NCBI GenBank assembly: GCA_902772585.1 | Contig: CACYBB010000006.1 | Coordinates: forward strand, 1 to 64,000 | Direction of reading: 5' to 3' | DNA: 64,000 bases | Origin: an uncultured Bacteroidales bacterium | Lineage (GTDB): Bacteria > Bacteroidota > Bacteroidia > Bacteroidales > Bacteroidaceae | In this document: one piece after another, positions 7,152-15,329 of the stretch | How the letters are laid out: each line of letters opens with the position of its first letter | Numbering within the stretch: position 1 is the stretch's first letter | Notes under the pieces: generated by a model | Told to the model about the DNA's origin: nothing | The model's database searches: none | What the model saw: only the letters and a program-made list of their open reading frames with translations | Program-made: the position numbers and the translations under genes

Positions 7152-8306
7152 ATGAATATCAGATACAAAATTTTGCTACTACTGTCGTGTTGCTTGTCAA
7201 CGGTCATGTTACACGGCAAGGTCGTTAAGGCCATCACGGTGTCAGACAGTATTCCTTACACCGACCATATCGCTTTGGCAAAGGATGCCACGGACAAGGA
7301 CATCATGGTAAAGTTCCAGTTTGACGAGGGCAAGAATACGCTAACCGTCAGCGTCATCTCCTATCGTACCCTCTTCGTCTTCTGGGATGACACCCGCTAC
7401 AAGAATGCGATTCACGGCAGATGGATACACACTGACCAACTGCCCTATATCGCTACCAGCGATGCCGGACAACGTTTCCGTCTGTCAAAGGAACTGTATA
7501 AGTCATTGCCTAACCCCAAGAAGCAATATATCTTCAAGAAATGGATAAGCTATGAGGGTATCCAGCCTCAGGAGCAAGAAATCAAGATGGTTAACAGCTA
7601 TATCGAGCAGGTATTTGACATTCAGAACAAACGCAACAATGTCACCGTAAACCTGAACGACATCATGCTTCTGGACCTTATCAAACAGAAAGGCAACAAG
7701 TCCACATTTCAGGTCAGCACTGGCAACAACCTCGACACCGAATATCAGGTTACCATACAGCGTAATCCCTGCTTCGGTCTGGACAAAGAGATGGATGCTG
7801 CGCAGAAAGCCTTGGATGCTGTCAAGAAGAGCTATGGCAACATGAAGAAGAAATATGGCAAAGGCGTCGTCAGTTCTGAAGAGGGCAAGAAAGCCTTTGA
7901 TGAGCTGAAGGCCACGCTAACCGCCCAGTTCCAGCACAACAATGACAGCAGTGCATGTCCGATCATTCAGAACAGCATTGAGCAATATAACCTGTTGGCT
8001 GACTCTTTGGCCAATATGAAGGTAGGCATTGAAGTTGCCGCAACAGCCACCGAGAAAGTCATGGGTGGCAAAGTCAATGAAGCCAATGAGAAAATTGTAC
8101 TGACAAACGCCCGACAACTGGATAGCAAGGTTGCACGCTGGCTTATCAGCCGTGATGCGAACGAGCGTACAGATCTCATCATGGAGTGTCAAGATATCAT
8201 CAAAGACACGAAATTGATTATCAACACACTCTCGCCATCTCAGTCAAGTACAACCATTAAGATATTCCGTCAGGCAGAACAATACTTTAACAAGACATGC
8301 AGATAA
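7152..8306 (+). CDS. Exported protein of unknown function in the T6SS/Ubl operon
   Basis: 384 residues. A hydrophobic N-terminus (K-I-L-L-L-L-S-C-C-L) predicts export, with cleavage near residue 23; a lipoprotein anchor on one of the two Cys is possible but the lipobox is poor. Residues 25-200 are beta-rich, residues 215-384 mostly helical with an M-K-K-K-Y-G-K-G stretch. No known family recognised. The following gene starts 10 bases before this one stops, so translation is probably coupled. In Bacteroidetes T6SS the canonical TssJLM membrane complex is replaced by proteins named TssN, TssO, TssP, TssQ and TssR; this and the next two products occupy the place where such envelope components would be expected, but I cannot assign one by sequence. 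Confidence 0.75.
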   Translation: MNIRYKILLLLSCCLSTVMLHGKVVKAITVSDSIPYTDHIALAKDATDKDIMVKFQFDEGKNTLTVSVISYRTLFVFWDDTRYKNAIHGRWIHTDQLPYIATSDAGQRFRLSKELYKSLPNPKKQYIFKKWISYEGIQPQEQEIKMVNSYIEQVFDIQNKRNNVTVNLNDIMLLDLIKQKGNKSTFQVSTGNNLDTEYQVTIQRNPCFGLDKEMDAAQKALDAVKKSYGNMKKKYGKGVVSSEEGKKAFDELKATLTAQFQHNNDSSACPIIQNSIEQYNLLADSLANMKVGIEVAATATEKVMGGKVNEANEKIVLTNARQLDSKVARWLISRDANERTDLIMECQDIIKDTKLIINTLSPSQSSTTIKIFRQAEQYFNKTCR

Positions 8307-9187
8307 AAAGATACATACTTCACCTCTTGCTGTGTCTGCTCCCCATAGCGACTCTGGCACAAGAACAAGCCCCGGCAACAGATGTCGAGACTTCGCCAGA
8401 AGCGTTGCATCAGGAGATAGGCGCACGCATGATGCAGTATGTGGACGAACTGAACGAGCTGGCCATCGTCGGCAACATGCAGGTATCGTTCTCTGGAACA
8501 GCACCGCTGACCTCTTCGTATGCCAATGTCATCAAAGAGAAGGTGGACATGCTGGATGATCACTATAAGTCTATCAATCTGAGATGGACCACATTCATTC
8601 AGGCGATGCAGGTGGATATTGCTGACGACGAGGACTTGATGACGATGATGACCAACGTGGAACAACTGAAGCAAAGCGTTGCTGACTCAATAGCCGCCAA
8701 GAAGGAGTGTTGCAGCGCGCTGCAGGATTTTGTACACGCTGAAGAGCTGTTGGCTGGTCAGGACACTATCTATAAGAACCTTTATCATAAGGCTTTCGAG
8801 TTGTCACTACTCCAGAAACTGACCCCACAACTGGAGAAATTGAAAGCCCGCGAACAGACGCTCTTTGCACAACTGCAGAGCAGTTACCAGAAAGCCCAGC
8901 AAGCCTGTGAGATCTTGCCGGCGCTGAACAAACGCATGCCTGAACTCGACGATACCTTTGCCAACATCCAAATGATATCGACAAAAATCCAGGAGACAGC
9001 ATATAAACCGTTCATACAACGAATCAAAGATTACCTCATTGGTCTGGCCTGTGTTGCCGTAATGCTACTGTTCCTCAACATGATGAGTGCAAAGTACAAG
9101 CAGTTTAAGACCGCTCGCGAACAAGCCAAGAAGTATGAAGAGATGATGCAAAAGAACGGTGGAGCAAGTAACTATCCAACGATATAG
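8297..9187 (+). CDS. Exported helical protein with C-terminal membrane anchor
   Basis: 296 residues. Signal peptide at 1-21 (L-L-L-C-L-L-P-I-A-T-L-A before Q), long helical periplasmic region (about 30-240) with coiled-coil character, then one membrane segment at roughly 243-263 (L-I-G-L-A-C-V-A-V-M-L-L-F) and a short charged tail that would face the cytoplasm. This topology fits an envelope-spanning strut or tether. Overlaps the previous gene by 10 bases. Not assigned to a family; a stand-in for a Bacteroidetes T6SS transmembrane component such as TssO is possible. The cytoplasmic tail could contact the TssK-like repeat helix, which is inference. Confidence 0.75.
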   Translation: MQIKRYILHLLLCLLPIATLAQEQAPATDVETSPEALHQEIGARMMQYVDELNELAIVGNMQVSFSGTAPLTSSYANVIKEKVDMLDDHYKSINLRWTTFIQAMQVDIADDEDLMTMMTNVEQLKQSVADSIAAKKECCSALQDFVHAEELLAGQDTIYKNLYHKAFELSLLQKLTPQLEKLKAREQTLFAQLQSSYQKAQQACEILPALNKRMPELDDTFANIQMISTKIQETAYKPFIQRIKDYLIGLACVAVMLLFLNMMSAKYKQFKTAREQAKKYEEMMQKNGGASNYPTI

Positions 9188-9218
9188 AGAATTAAGAATT
9201 AAGAGATAAGCGCATACG

Positions 9219-11618
9219 ATGAAGAAGATACAGACCTTTTTACTAACGGTTGTTGCCGCTCTGTTGCTGACGGGCTGCGACCAACTCGTCAGCAAATTTG
9301 CGAAACCTGACAATCTGGATATTGTCGGCGCAAAAGCGCAAGTGAAGCAGGAGACCATGAAGGTTCATAAGGTACAATTTTCACCTGACTACAAGACCTT
9401 CACCGTCACTACCCGCATGTATGGTGACATCGGCCCTTATAGTCTGACGGATACGACTAAACTGAGGATTGAAATCAAGAGTACCAACAGCGGTATTTCC
9501 TTGAGCAAGCGTTCGCAGCCACACCTGATTGGCATGCGTAACATCAAGTCTGACAACATTGCTAAGAAGGAAGTAGACCTGCTGGCAATGGTCGATCTGA
9601 CACAACCGCAAGAAGTTCTAGACAGGATTCATGACTATCTGGTTGAGTTGCGTGCCGTATTCAGTGACGCCAATATGCAGATCTGTTTCATCTATGGCGA
9701 CTCCACCAGTCAGACAAGGACGGCAACAGACTATGTACTTGAAAACTACCTCATATCACGACAAGATAAGCACATCCTACTCTATCGTTCCATCAGCAAG
9801 AAGATGGATGAGATGGAGGGACACCAAGGGATATGGAAAGACTCCAAGCACATGGCGCTATTGATATTCTCCGACAATGAGGTCTATGACAATGCAACCA
9901 ACAAGCCCATTGATCCCGATCACTTTATGTATGAAGAAAACCTGACGTTGAGGAGCGAACATCCGGCAAAGAACATGTTGGTATGTTATGTTGGATATTC
10001 TGCCGACAAAGATGCCAACGAGCAAGATGTACAGGTTATCAAGCTTCTCTGCGAACGGACCAACGGTGTCTTTATGCATCATTACAATGGTACGCTGTTT
10101 AAGAATGCCATGCTCAAGGCATTCCATATCAGTCCCGATGCCAACACCTTTACCTTTGAGAATCCAGATGGTAAGGTCTATAACGGTAACTTTGAGACGC
10201 TTAACGTCAATTTCTATAGTATAGAGAATGACACTCTTGTCACTTCGTTCAAAACCGTCATCAATAAAGGTGACTTCTACAACCCAATTATCGTTCACGG
10301 ATTACCCAAAGCCGGCATCGTCATGCTAGGTATTATCATTGGAGCATCCTTACTTGGTTTTGCATGGTTCCTGTTACAGTTTGTAATACCTTACATCAGT
10401 TATAAGATATTCCGTAGGAAATATGTTATACGCTACGCAGGTCGAAACATGGGTATTGGCAAGAATCTGGTGGCAGAGGCATGCTATCTGTGTAAAGAGC
10501 CCTTTGAAACCGGTGACGAGGTGGTCGTGAAGTGTAGTCATACCATGCACAAAACTTGCTGGGATGAAAACGGATATCACTGTACTGAATATAGCGACCG
10601 CTGCAAGCATGGTTCACATTACTATAATAGCGTTCATCTTTCTGACAGTAATAATGCGCCCTATTATACGAAGTGGATTCTTGCAGCCATCATCGCTACG
10701 ACATTGGCATGGATTCTGTTCATCAGCAGGACCCACTATCTGACAGCCCACATCGTTACCAATATCTCACTATGGCTCACCGGTATAGAGGAAGGTACTC
10801 CTGAGGCTGCTGCCCTGCTGGCAGGTCAGTCCATCTCGCCCATGCCAGCATTCGGATCCTCCATGGGATTTTTCCTGACAATGGCTATTGCCGTTCTGGC
10901 TACAAAAATCGTCAACATCAGCTATAACAGTCTCGACTACCTGCTACGATCCCTTACGGCTGCAATATTGTGCGCTACCTCTTTCTTGTGCATCAATATA
11001 CTGATTGTCGTAGGTGGTTTGCATAGGATTGCCATCCTCTTGGAGTGGATTCCTTGGCTTTTGTCGGCATACATTATTGCCATCTGCGGAACCTATAAGA
11101 CACGCGTCAAGTTACGCAAGAGACTAATCATCCCGAGCGTTATTATCGTCCTCATCTCTATGTATATATGGTGGTTGTTCTATAGTCACTTCGACGGCAT
11201 AGACTACCGCTTGGTACTGCTGCTTGGTTTTATCTTCTACGGTGTAGGACTTGTTTCATGTATTGCTACCGTGGCCCCACGCTCAGAGCGTTACTTCCTA
11301 CATGTACAGGGAGCCGTTAAAGAGATGGACATCGCTATCTTCAAGTGGTTCCGCAATAATCCCGACCGGGTGGTAACCATTGGTAAGTCGGTAGATTGCA
11401 GTCTCCAGCTGTCATGGGACATCACTGGCGACATTGCTCCCGTACATGCAGAAATTTACCTGCACCATAACGTTCCATATCTGAAGGCTCTGGAAGATGG
11501 TGTCGTTGTCAACAATCACGTTGCAGAGATAGGAAAAGAAATATGGTTGCATCATGGTCTTTCGTTCACCATTGGCAATACGACTTTCACATACATTGAA
11601 AAAGACTTAGTATTATAA
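9219..11618 (+). CDS. Multi-domain membrane lipoprotein with RING-H2-like cluster and FHA-like domain
   Basis: 799 residues. Lipobox L-L-T-G-C with C20. Residues 80-330 form an alpha/beta domain resembling a von Willebrand A fold, with a D-L-T-Q-P segment in place of a clear MIDAS. One membrane span at about 365-395 leads to a cytoplasmic zinc cluster: C422-x2-C425-x13-C439-x-H441-x2-H444-x2-C447-x7-C455-x6-C462, the RING-H2 ligand order except that the last pair is x6 rather than x2. Several membrane spans follow (about 485-690). The last 85 residues resemble FHA: T-I-G-K-S near 720, H-A-E-I, then an N-N turn; the usual Ser before the His is replaced. With E1, Ubl and E2 in the operon, the RING points to an E3-like role at the membrane. 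The lipoprotein and vWA-like part recalls TssR of Bacteroidetes T6SS. The fusion reading is inference. Confidence 0.85.
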   Translation: MKKIQTFLLTVVAALLLTGCDQLVSKFAKPDNLDIVGAKAQVKQETMKVHKVQFSPDYKTFTVTTRMYGDIGPYSLTDTTKLRIEIKSTNSGISLSKRSQPHLIGMRNIKSDNIAKKEVDLLAMVDLTQPQEVLDRIHDYLVELRAVFSDANMQICFIYGDSTSQTRTATDYVLENYLISRQDKHILLYRSISKKMDEMEGHQGIWKDSKHMALLIFSDNEVYDNATNKPIDPDHFMYEENLTLRSEHPAKNMLVCYVGYSADKDANEQDVQVIKLLCERTNGVFMHHYNGTLFKNAMLKAFHISPDANTFTFENPDGKVYNGNFETLNVNFYSIENDTLVTSFKTVINKGDFYNPIIVHGLPKAGIVMLGIIIGASLLGFAWFLLQFVIPYISYKIFRRKYVIRYAGRNMGIGKNLVAEACYLCKEPFETGDEVVVKCSHTMHKTCWDENGYHCTEYSDRCKHGSHYYNSVHLSDSNNAPYYTKWILAAIIATTLAWILFISRTHYLTAHIVTNISLWLTGIEEGTPEAAALLAGQSISPMPAFGSSMGFFLTMAIAVLATKIVNISYNSLDYLLRSLTAAILCATSFLCINILIVVGGLHRIAILLEWIPWLLSAYIIAICGTYKTRVKLRKRLIIPSVIIVLISMYIWWLFYSHFDGIDYRLVLLLGFIFYGVGLVSCIATVAPRSERYFLHVQGAVKEMDIAIFKWFRNNPDRVVTIGKSVDCSLQLSWDITGDIAPVHAEIYLHHNVPYLKALEDGVVVNNHVAEIGKEIWLHHGLSFTIGNTTFTYIEKDLVL

Positions 11619-11619
11619 T

Positions 11620-11751
11620 ATGAAGAAGAGACATTATCAGAGTCCGACGACTCAGGTCGTCAGGATACAACAACACGCTTGCCTATTACAGACAAGCGCT
11701 ACGAAAGATAACTATGGCGATGCCATAAATCAAGAATGGGGTAATCCCTAA
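11620..11751 (+). CDS. Small 43-residue peptide of the MKK...P-T-T-Q-V-V type
   Basis: An ATG overlaps the end of the previous gene region (one base after its stop) and opens 43 codons ending in W-G-N-P. The start M-K-K-R-H-Y-Q-S-P-T-T-Q-V-V-R-I resembles small unannotated Prevotella/Bacteroides peptides that begin MKK-x-Y-x-x-P-x-T-x-V-V and end in Asn/Trp/Gly-rich tails, often placed near surface-protein genes. It has no signal peptide. The stop is 13 bases before the fimbrillin-like start, so the two are likely cotranscribed. Function unknown; it could equally be a chance open frame. Confidence 0.5.
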   Translation: MKKRHYQSPTTQVVRIQQHACLLQTSATKDNYGDAINQEWGNP

Positions 11752-11764
11752 TGTAAACACAGCT

Positions 11765-13051
11765 ATGAAAAAGTATATTTACAACATATATATGCTGGCC
11801 GTCCTATTCTTGACGGTTACAGCCTGCACAAAAGATGACTTCTCGCTCGACAGTTCTGCTATCGAGAAAGAACAACCCGTCATTAAAACCTACACCATGA
11901 CGGTCAACGCTAGTAAAGGCGAAGACGTTGCCACTACCCGCGCTTTGTCACTTGATGGTACAACGCTGAACTCCACATGGGCAGTTAATGAAGAAGTCAC
12001 TGTGTACAACGTCACCAAGAGCGCAGACCTCGATGGCACTCTTAAAGCACAGGGCGCAGGGACCAGCACCACGCTATCAGGTACACTGACGGGCACCATT
12101 GAGAAAAATGATGTACTGACGTTGAAGTTCCACAGTCCCAGCTACGCATCACAGGATGGTACGCTGGATTATATTGCAGCCAACTGCGACTATGCGACTG
12201 CGAATGTGACCGTTTCCACTGTTGTTGGGGACAATGTCACTACTGACGCAGCCCATTTCGTTAACCAGCAGGCCATCGTAAAGTTTACACTAAAAGACAA
12301 GGAAAATGGCGGTGCACTGCTTGACGGAACAACAAAATTGGCTGTTACTGTTGGTTCTAATTCATATACCATCACACCTGCCTCAGCAACTAGCACGCTA
12401 TATGTTGCCATTCCTGGTATCAGCGGACAAAGCATCACCCTTAACGCTGTGGTTGGTACTAAGATTTACACCTTTACCAACCCGAGCGCTACGTTTGCCA
12501 ACAGCCAATACTATACGGTCGGCGTCTGGATGACGCATCAAGGCACCATTGAAATCGGTAAATTGATAGGTCAAAACGGATGCATTTACGCCAATGCAGC
12601 TGCAGCCACTTCAGCAGGCACTACTGCAGCAGGTATGATTGCTTACATAGGTAGCGCTTCGAATTGCACTAATGGTTTGGCTATTGCATTAGCAGATGAC
12701 GGAGATAAATCTTTAGAAGGCGCAACAAATGCTGCTGCAGCAAAAAACAGGAGTACAGGCTTGCCCGTTGTAGGAGGGACTTGGCGTGTTCCTACAAAAG
12801 CGGATTGGGAGCATATGTTAACAGCATGCGGGGACAACTATGATGAACCAAATTGGACAACAACTGGTTTAAGAGGAAAGCTACAAACTGTTTCTGCAGA
12901 TATTGTCATGGGTAATTCATATTGGGCTAATACACCATCCTCCAGCGGCCATTCATATGTTCTCTCTTTTGGCAATCCAACAGGAGCTTATTTCCAAGGG
13001 GGAATAGTCAATACTGAAGAGCATAAAGTCCGTGCCGTCCTGGCCTTCTAA
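11765..13051 (+). CDS. Fimbrillin-like surface lipoprotein
   Basis: 428 residues. Lipoprotein signal with F-L-T-V-T-A-C (C21). After it comes a beta-rich region with many Thr/Ser and the T-T-R-A-L motif near residue 60, where Arg-gingipain-type processing or mature N-termini of fimbrillins (Mfa/FimA family) commonly occur, followed by alternating strands typical of two transthyretin-like domains. The C-terminal 130 residues (G-L-P-V-V-G-G-T-W-R-V-P-T and the closing H-K-V-R-A-V-L) look like the C-terminal module found on fimbrial tip or fimbrillin-family proteins. Likely an outer-membrane-anchored pilus or adhesin subunit. Directly follows the T6SS/Ubl operon; a functional link is not shown. 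Its codons are more Thr/Ala-repetitive than its neighbours. Confidence 0.75.
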   Translation: MKKYIYNIYMLAVLFLTVTACTKDDFSLDSSAIEKEQPVIKTYTMTVNASKGEDVATTRALSLDGTTLNSTWAVNEEVTVYNVTKSADLDGTLKAQGAGTSTTLSGTLTGTIEKNDVLTLKFHSPSYASQDGTLDYIAANCDYATANVTVSTVVGDNVTTDAAHFVNQQAIVKFTLKDKENGGALLDGTTKLAVTVGSNSYTITPASATSTLYVAIPGISGQSITLNAVVGTKIYTFTNPSATFANSQYYTVGVWMTHQGTIEIGKLIGQNGCIYANAAAATSAGTTAAGMIAYIGSASNCTNGLAIALADDGDKSLEGATNAAAAKNRSTGLPVVGGTWRVPTKADWEHMLTACGDNYDEPNWTTTGLRGKLQTVSADIVMGNSYWANTPSSSGHSYVLSFGNPTGAYFQGGIVNTEEHKVRAVLAF

Positions 13052-13092
13052 CAATGTTTAGGGAATTCCCCCTTGGGGTTTAGGGATTATCC

Positions 13093-13124
13093 TTTGCGCT
13101 ATCATCATTTTCTTCATACCTTTG
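13093..13124 (+). promoter_or_regulatory. Bacteroidetes-type promoter for the His-rich protein gene
   Basis: TTTG at 13093-13096, 20 bases, then TACCTTTG at 13117-13124; ATG follows at 13152. A good match to the Bacteroidetes primary sigma factor consensus. Confidence 0.75.
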
Positions 13125-13151
13125 CAGCGAGAACATTAAACAACTGCGATT

Positions 13152-14189
13152 ATGAAGAAGATGATGATAGCCCTTTTAACAATGTTGACGATAGCAACAT
13201 CGGGCAAGGCAATGAGTTACGAACAGGCTCGCAACGAGGCACTGTTCCTGACCGATAAGATGGCTTACGAGCTGAACCTCACCGACGAGCAGTATGAGGC
13301 CGCCTACGAAATCAACCTCGACTACCTGATGGGTGTGACGAGTTACGACGACGTCTATGGTGACTATTGGGAGCGCCGCAATCGCGACCTGAGCTACATT
13401 CTGCTCGACGCACAATGGCAGGCATACATCGCCGCCAGCTATTTCTACCGCCCACTCTACTGGAGTTCAGGCTACTGGCACTTCGGCATCTATGCCCGCT
13501 ATCCGCACCGTGACTACTTCTTCTTTGGTCGTCCGGTATTCTATGCTACCTATCGTGGCGCACACGCCTGGCATCTGCACGGTACTCACGGCTACTACTA
13601 CAGTCACCGTCACCACTTCCGTCCTGCAGGAGGACGCGCACACTATGGTATGCTGGACCGCTGGAACAAGGGAGAATTCCGTCACCATCACGGTGGTGCA
13701 GTAGGCCATCACGGTGGCAGTGTAGGTCGTCACGGAGGAACGGACAGACATCACGGAGGTACAATTGGACATCATGGTGGAACAACAGACAGACACCATG
13801 GAGGTACAATAGGTAACCATGGAGGTACAATAGGTAACCACGGAGGTACAGATAAAAGCCACGGAGGTACACTAAGCAATAACGGCACCAGCACTCACCA
13901 TAGAGGAGACTTCGGTGGTCCACGCACCAGTTCAACACGTACGACAGTAAACCACGAAACAGCAAGTCGCCAAAGCACTGGCAGCATCAGCCGCAGCAGT
14001 GGTTCGTTCGGCGGAAGCCGTAGCAGCGGATCATTCGGTGGTAGCCGTAGCAGTAGCTCATTCGGCGGAGGCCGTAGTGCTGGTAGCGGCAGCAGTGCTA
14101 GCAGAGGAAGCTTTGGAGGCGGCAGCCGCGGCGGTAGCAGTCATGGCGGCGGTAGCCGAAGCGGCGGATCGTTCGGCGGTCGTCGTTAA
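13152..14189 (+). CDS. Exported LTxxQ protein with His-Gly repeats and Ser-Gly tail
   Basis: 345 residues. Signal peptide ending near A20. Residues 35-80 carry L-T-D-E-Q followed by a helix, the short motif typical of Spy/CpxP-like periplasmic proteins. Residues 95-180 are rich in Tyr, Trp, His and Arg. Residues 180-250 are tandem H-H-G-G-T/S-type units (about ten), a likely transition-metal binding region. Residues 265-345 are G-S-F-G-G-S-R repeats ending R-R. The repeats are imperfect at DNA level but clearly expanded. Possible roles are metal binding or envelope stress protection. The last 132 bases overlap the 3' end of the opposite-strand phosphatase gene. Confidence 0.8.
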   Translation: MKKMMIALLTMLTIATSGKAMSYEQARNEALFLTDKMAYELNLTDEQYEAAYEINLDYLMGVTSYDDVYGDYWERRNRDLSYILLDAQWQAYIAASYFYRPLYWSSGYWHFGIYARYPHRDYFFFGRPVFYATYRGAHAWHLHGTHGYYYSHRHHFRPAGGRAHYGMLDRWNKGEFRHHHGGAVGHHGGSVGRHGGTDRHHGGTIGHHGGTTDRHHGGTIGNHGGTIGNHGGTDKSHGGTLSNNGTSTHHRGDFGGPRTSSTRTTVNHETASRQSTGSISRSSGSFGGSRSSGSFGGSRSSSSFGGGRSAGSGSSASRGSFGGGSRGGSSHGGGSRSGGSFGGRR

Positions 14190-14720
14190 AATACGCACCT
14201 CAGCATTCATCATACGCTGTACCTCACGCATGGTACAACCAGCATAGACAGCCAACAAGGCTTTGTTCAGAATGCCATGACCTACGGCCACCACCCGTTT
14301 CCCCGGGTAGGTGGTCGTTATCTGTTGCAGGAAATCGGCAGCACGTTGCAGCAGGGCTTGCTCACTCTCGATATCGTCGGGCCACACCTCGCCTTTCAGG
14401 TCGGGAATAAAGCGACCGGTAAAGCTCCCCCAGTCGCGCTCACGGAGCAGAGGAGTGGTTCTTACAGCCAAACCATGAGGCGCGGCAATGATTTCGGCAG
14501 TCTGAATGGCGCGTTGCAGGTCGCTAGCAACAATAGCATCAATCGGTTCCTCAGCCAGTCTCCGTGCTACCTGAGCAGCCTGCTCCCTACCCCGTTCGTT
14601 CAGACAACCTTGCGTCTGACCCTGCATAATCTGTAGGGCATTGTCAACGGTCTCACCATGACGTACTAAGAAGAGAGTGGTAACGCCACTCTCTTCTACT
14701 TTTCTTTCTCCACTAAACAT
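14058..14720 (-). CDS. Histidine phosphatase (phosphoglycerate mutase-like) family
   Basis: 220 residues from the ATG at 14720. Catalytic R20-H21-G in L-V-R-H-G-E-T, S-D-L-Q-R-A as the second Arg site, L-R-E-R-D-W-G, and the second His in V-G-H-G-I-L-N. These are the residues of the branch 1 histidine phosphatase family, which removes phosphate from small molecules or phosphosugars; substrate unknown. An upstream in-frame start exists but would run through the whole uridine kinase end, so the ATG overlapping the udk stop (8 bases) is preferred. The family core ends around R-M-M-N-A-E-V-R-I-L; the last 40 residues are Ala/Ser/Thr-rich and are simply the antisense of the Gly/Ser repeats of the convergent gene, a 132-base overlap. 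Confidence 0.87.
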   Translation of the reverse strand: MFSGERKVEESGVTTLFLVRHGETVDNALQIMQGQTQGCLNERGREQAAQVARRLAEEPIDAIVASDLQRAIQTAEIIAAPHGLAVRTTPLLRERDWGSFTGRFIPDLKGEVWPDDIESEQALLQRAADFLQQITTTYPGKRVVAVGHGILNKALLAVYAGCTMREVQRMMNAEVRILTTTAERSAASATAAMTATAAAAASKASSASTAAATSTTASAE

Positions 14721-15327
14721 TAGTAACAATGCCCTCAATATATGTTTTAAGGATATGGATTCCCGTCTTGTTGTCGCCGCCCCAGGGAATGATGAGGTCG
14801 GCAAACTTCTTTGTGGGTTCGATGAACTGTTCGTGCATGGGTTTGAGCACTTTCTCATAGCGGTCAAGCACTTGATCGACGGTACGTCCGCGTTCAACAA
14901 CATCGCGACGGATGTTTCGAATAAGACGTACGTCAGAGTCTGTATCCACGAAAATCTTCAGGTCCATCATGTCACGCAACTTCTTGTAGTGCAGCGTCAT
15001 GATACCCTCCAGGATGATGACGGGTTTAGGTTCAACATGCACAGTCTCAGGCAGACGGTTAGAGATGATATACGAGTAGGTGGGCTGTTCGACGGCCTGA
15101 TTGTTCTTCAGCATCTTGATATGCTCGGTTAGTAACTTCCAGTCGAAAGCGTCTGGATGGTCGAAGTTGATAGCCTTACGCTCCTCGTCGGTCATCCCCG
15201 TCGTATCATTATAATACGAGTCCAAGGGTATTACGGCTGCACAATGAGGGGGCAGCACGCGGGCAATTCTCTTAACGACGGTGGTCTTTCCAGAACCTGT
15301 ACCGCCTGCAATTCCGATAATGTACAT
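14713..15327 (-). CDS. udk: Uridine kinase
   Basis: 204 residues, the standard size. P-loop G8-G-T-G-S-G-K-T15, P-L-D-S-Y-Y-N with the catalytic Asp, F-D-H-P-D-A-F-D and R-R-D-x-x-E-R-G-R-T are uridine kinase hallmarks. It phosphorylates uridine and cytidine to UMP and CMP in the cytoplasm (pyrimidine salvage). Located two bases after the EEP-family gene stop and overlapping the phosphatase start, so the three minus-strand genes form an operon. Nucleotide salvage next to an exported phosphatase/nuclease-family protein is a sensible combination. Confidence 0.95.
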   Translation of the reverse strand: MYIIGIAGGTGSGKTTVVKRIARVLPPHCAAVIPLDSYYNDTTGMTDEERKAINFDHPDAFDWKLLTEHIKMLKNNQAVEQPTYSYIISNRLPETVHVEPKPVIILEGIMTLHYKKLRDMMDLKIFVDTDSDVRLIRNIRRDVVERGRTVDQVLDRYEKVLKPMHEQFIEPTKKFADLIIPWGGDNKTGIHILKTYIEGIVTNV

Positions 15328-15329
15328 TA

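Noticed and set aside
13690-13880. Repeat array that could be taken for CRISPR
   Set aside because: The spacing is codon-based (HHGGT units in a long open frame) and units vary continuously; there are no unique spacers between identical repeats.
14058-14903. Longer phosphatase reading from an upstream start
   Set aside because: It would run through the uridine kinase gene and gives no family similarity before the ATG at 14720.
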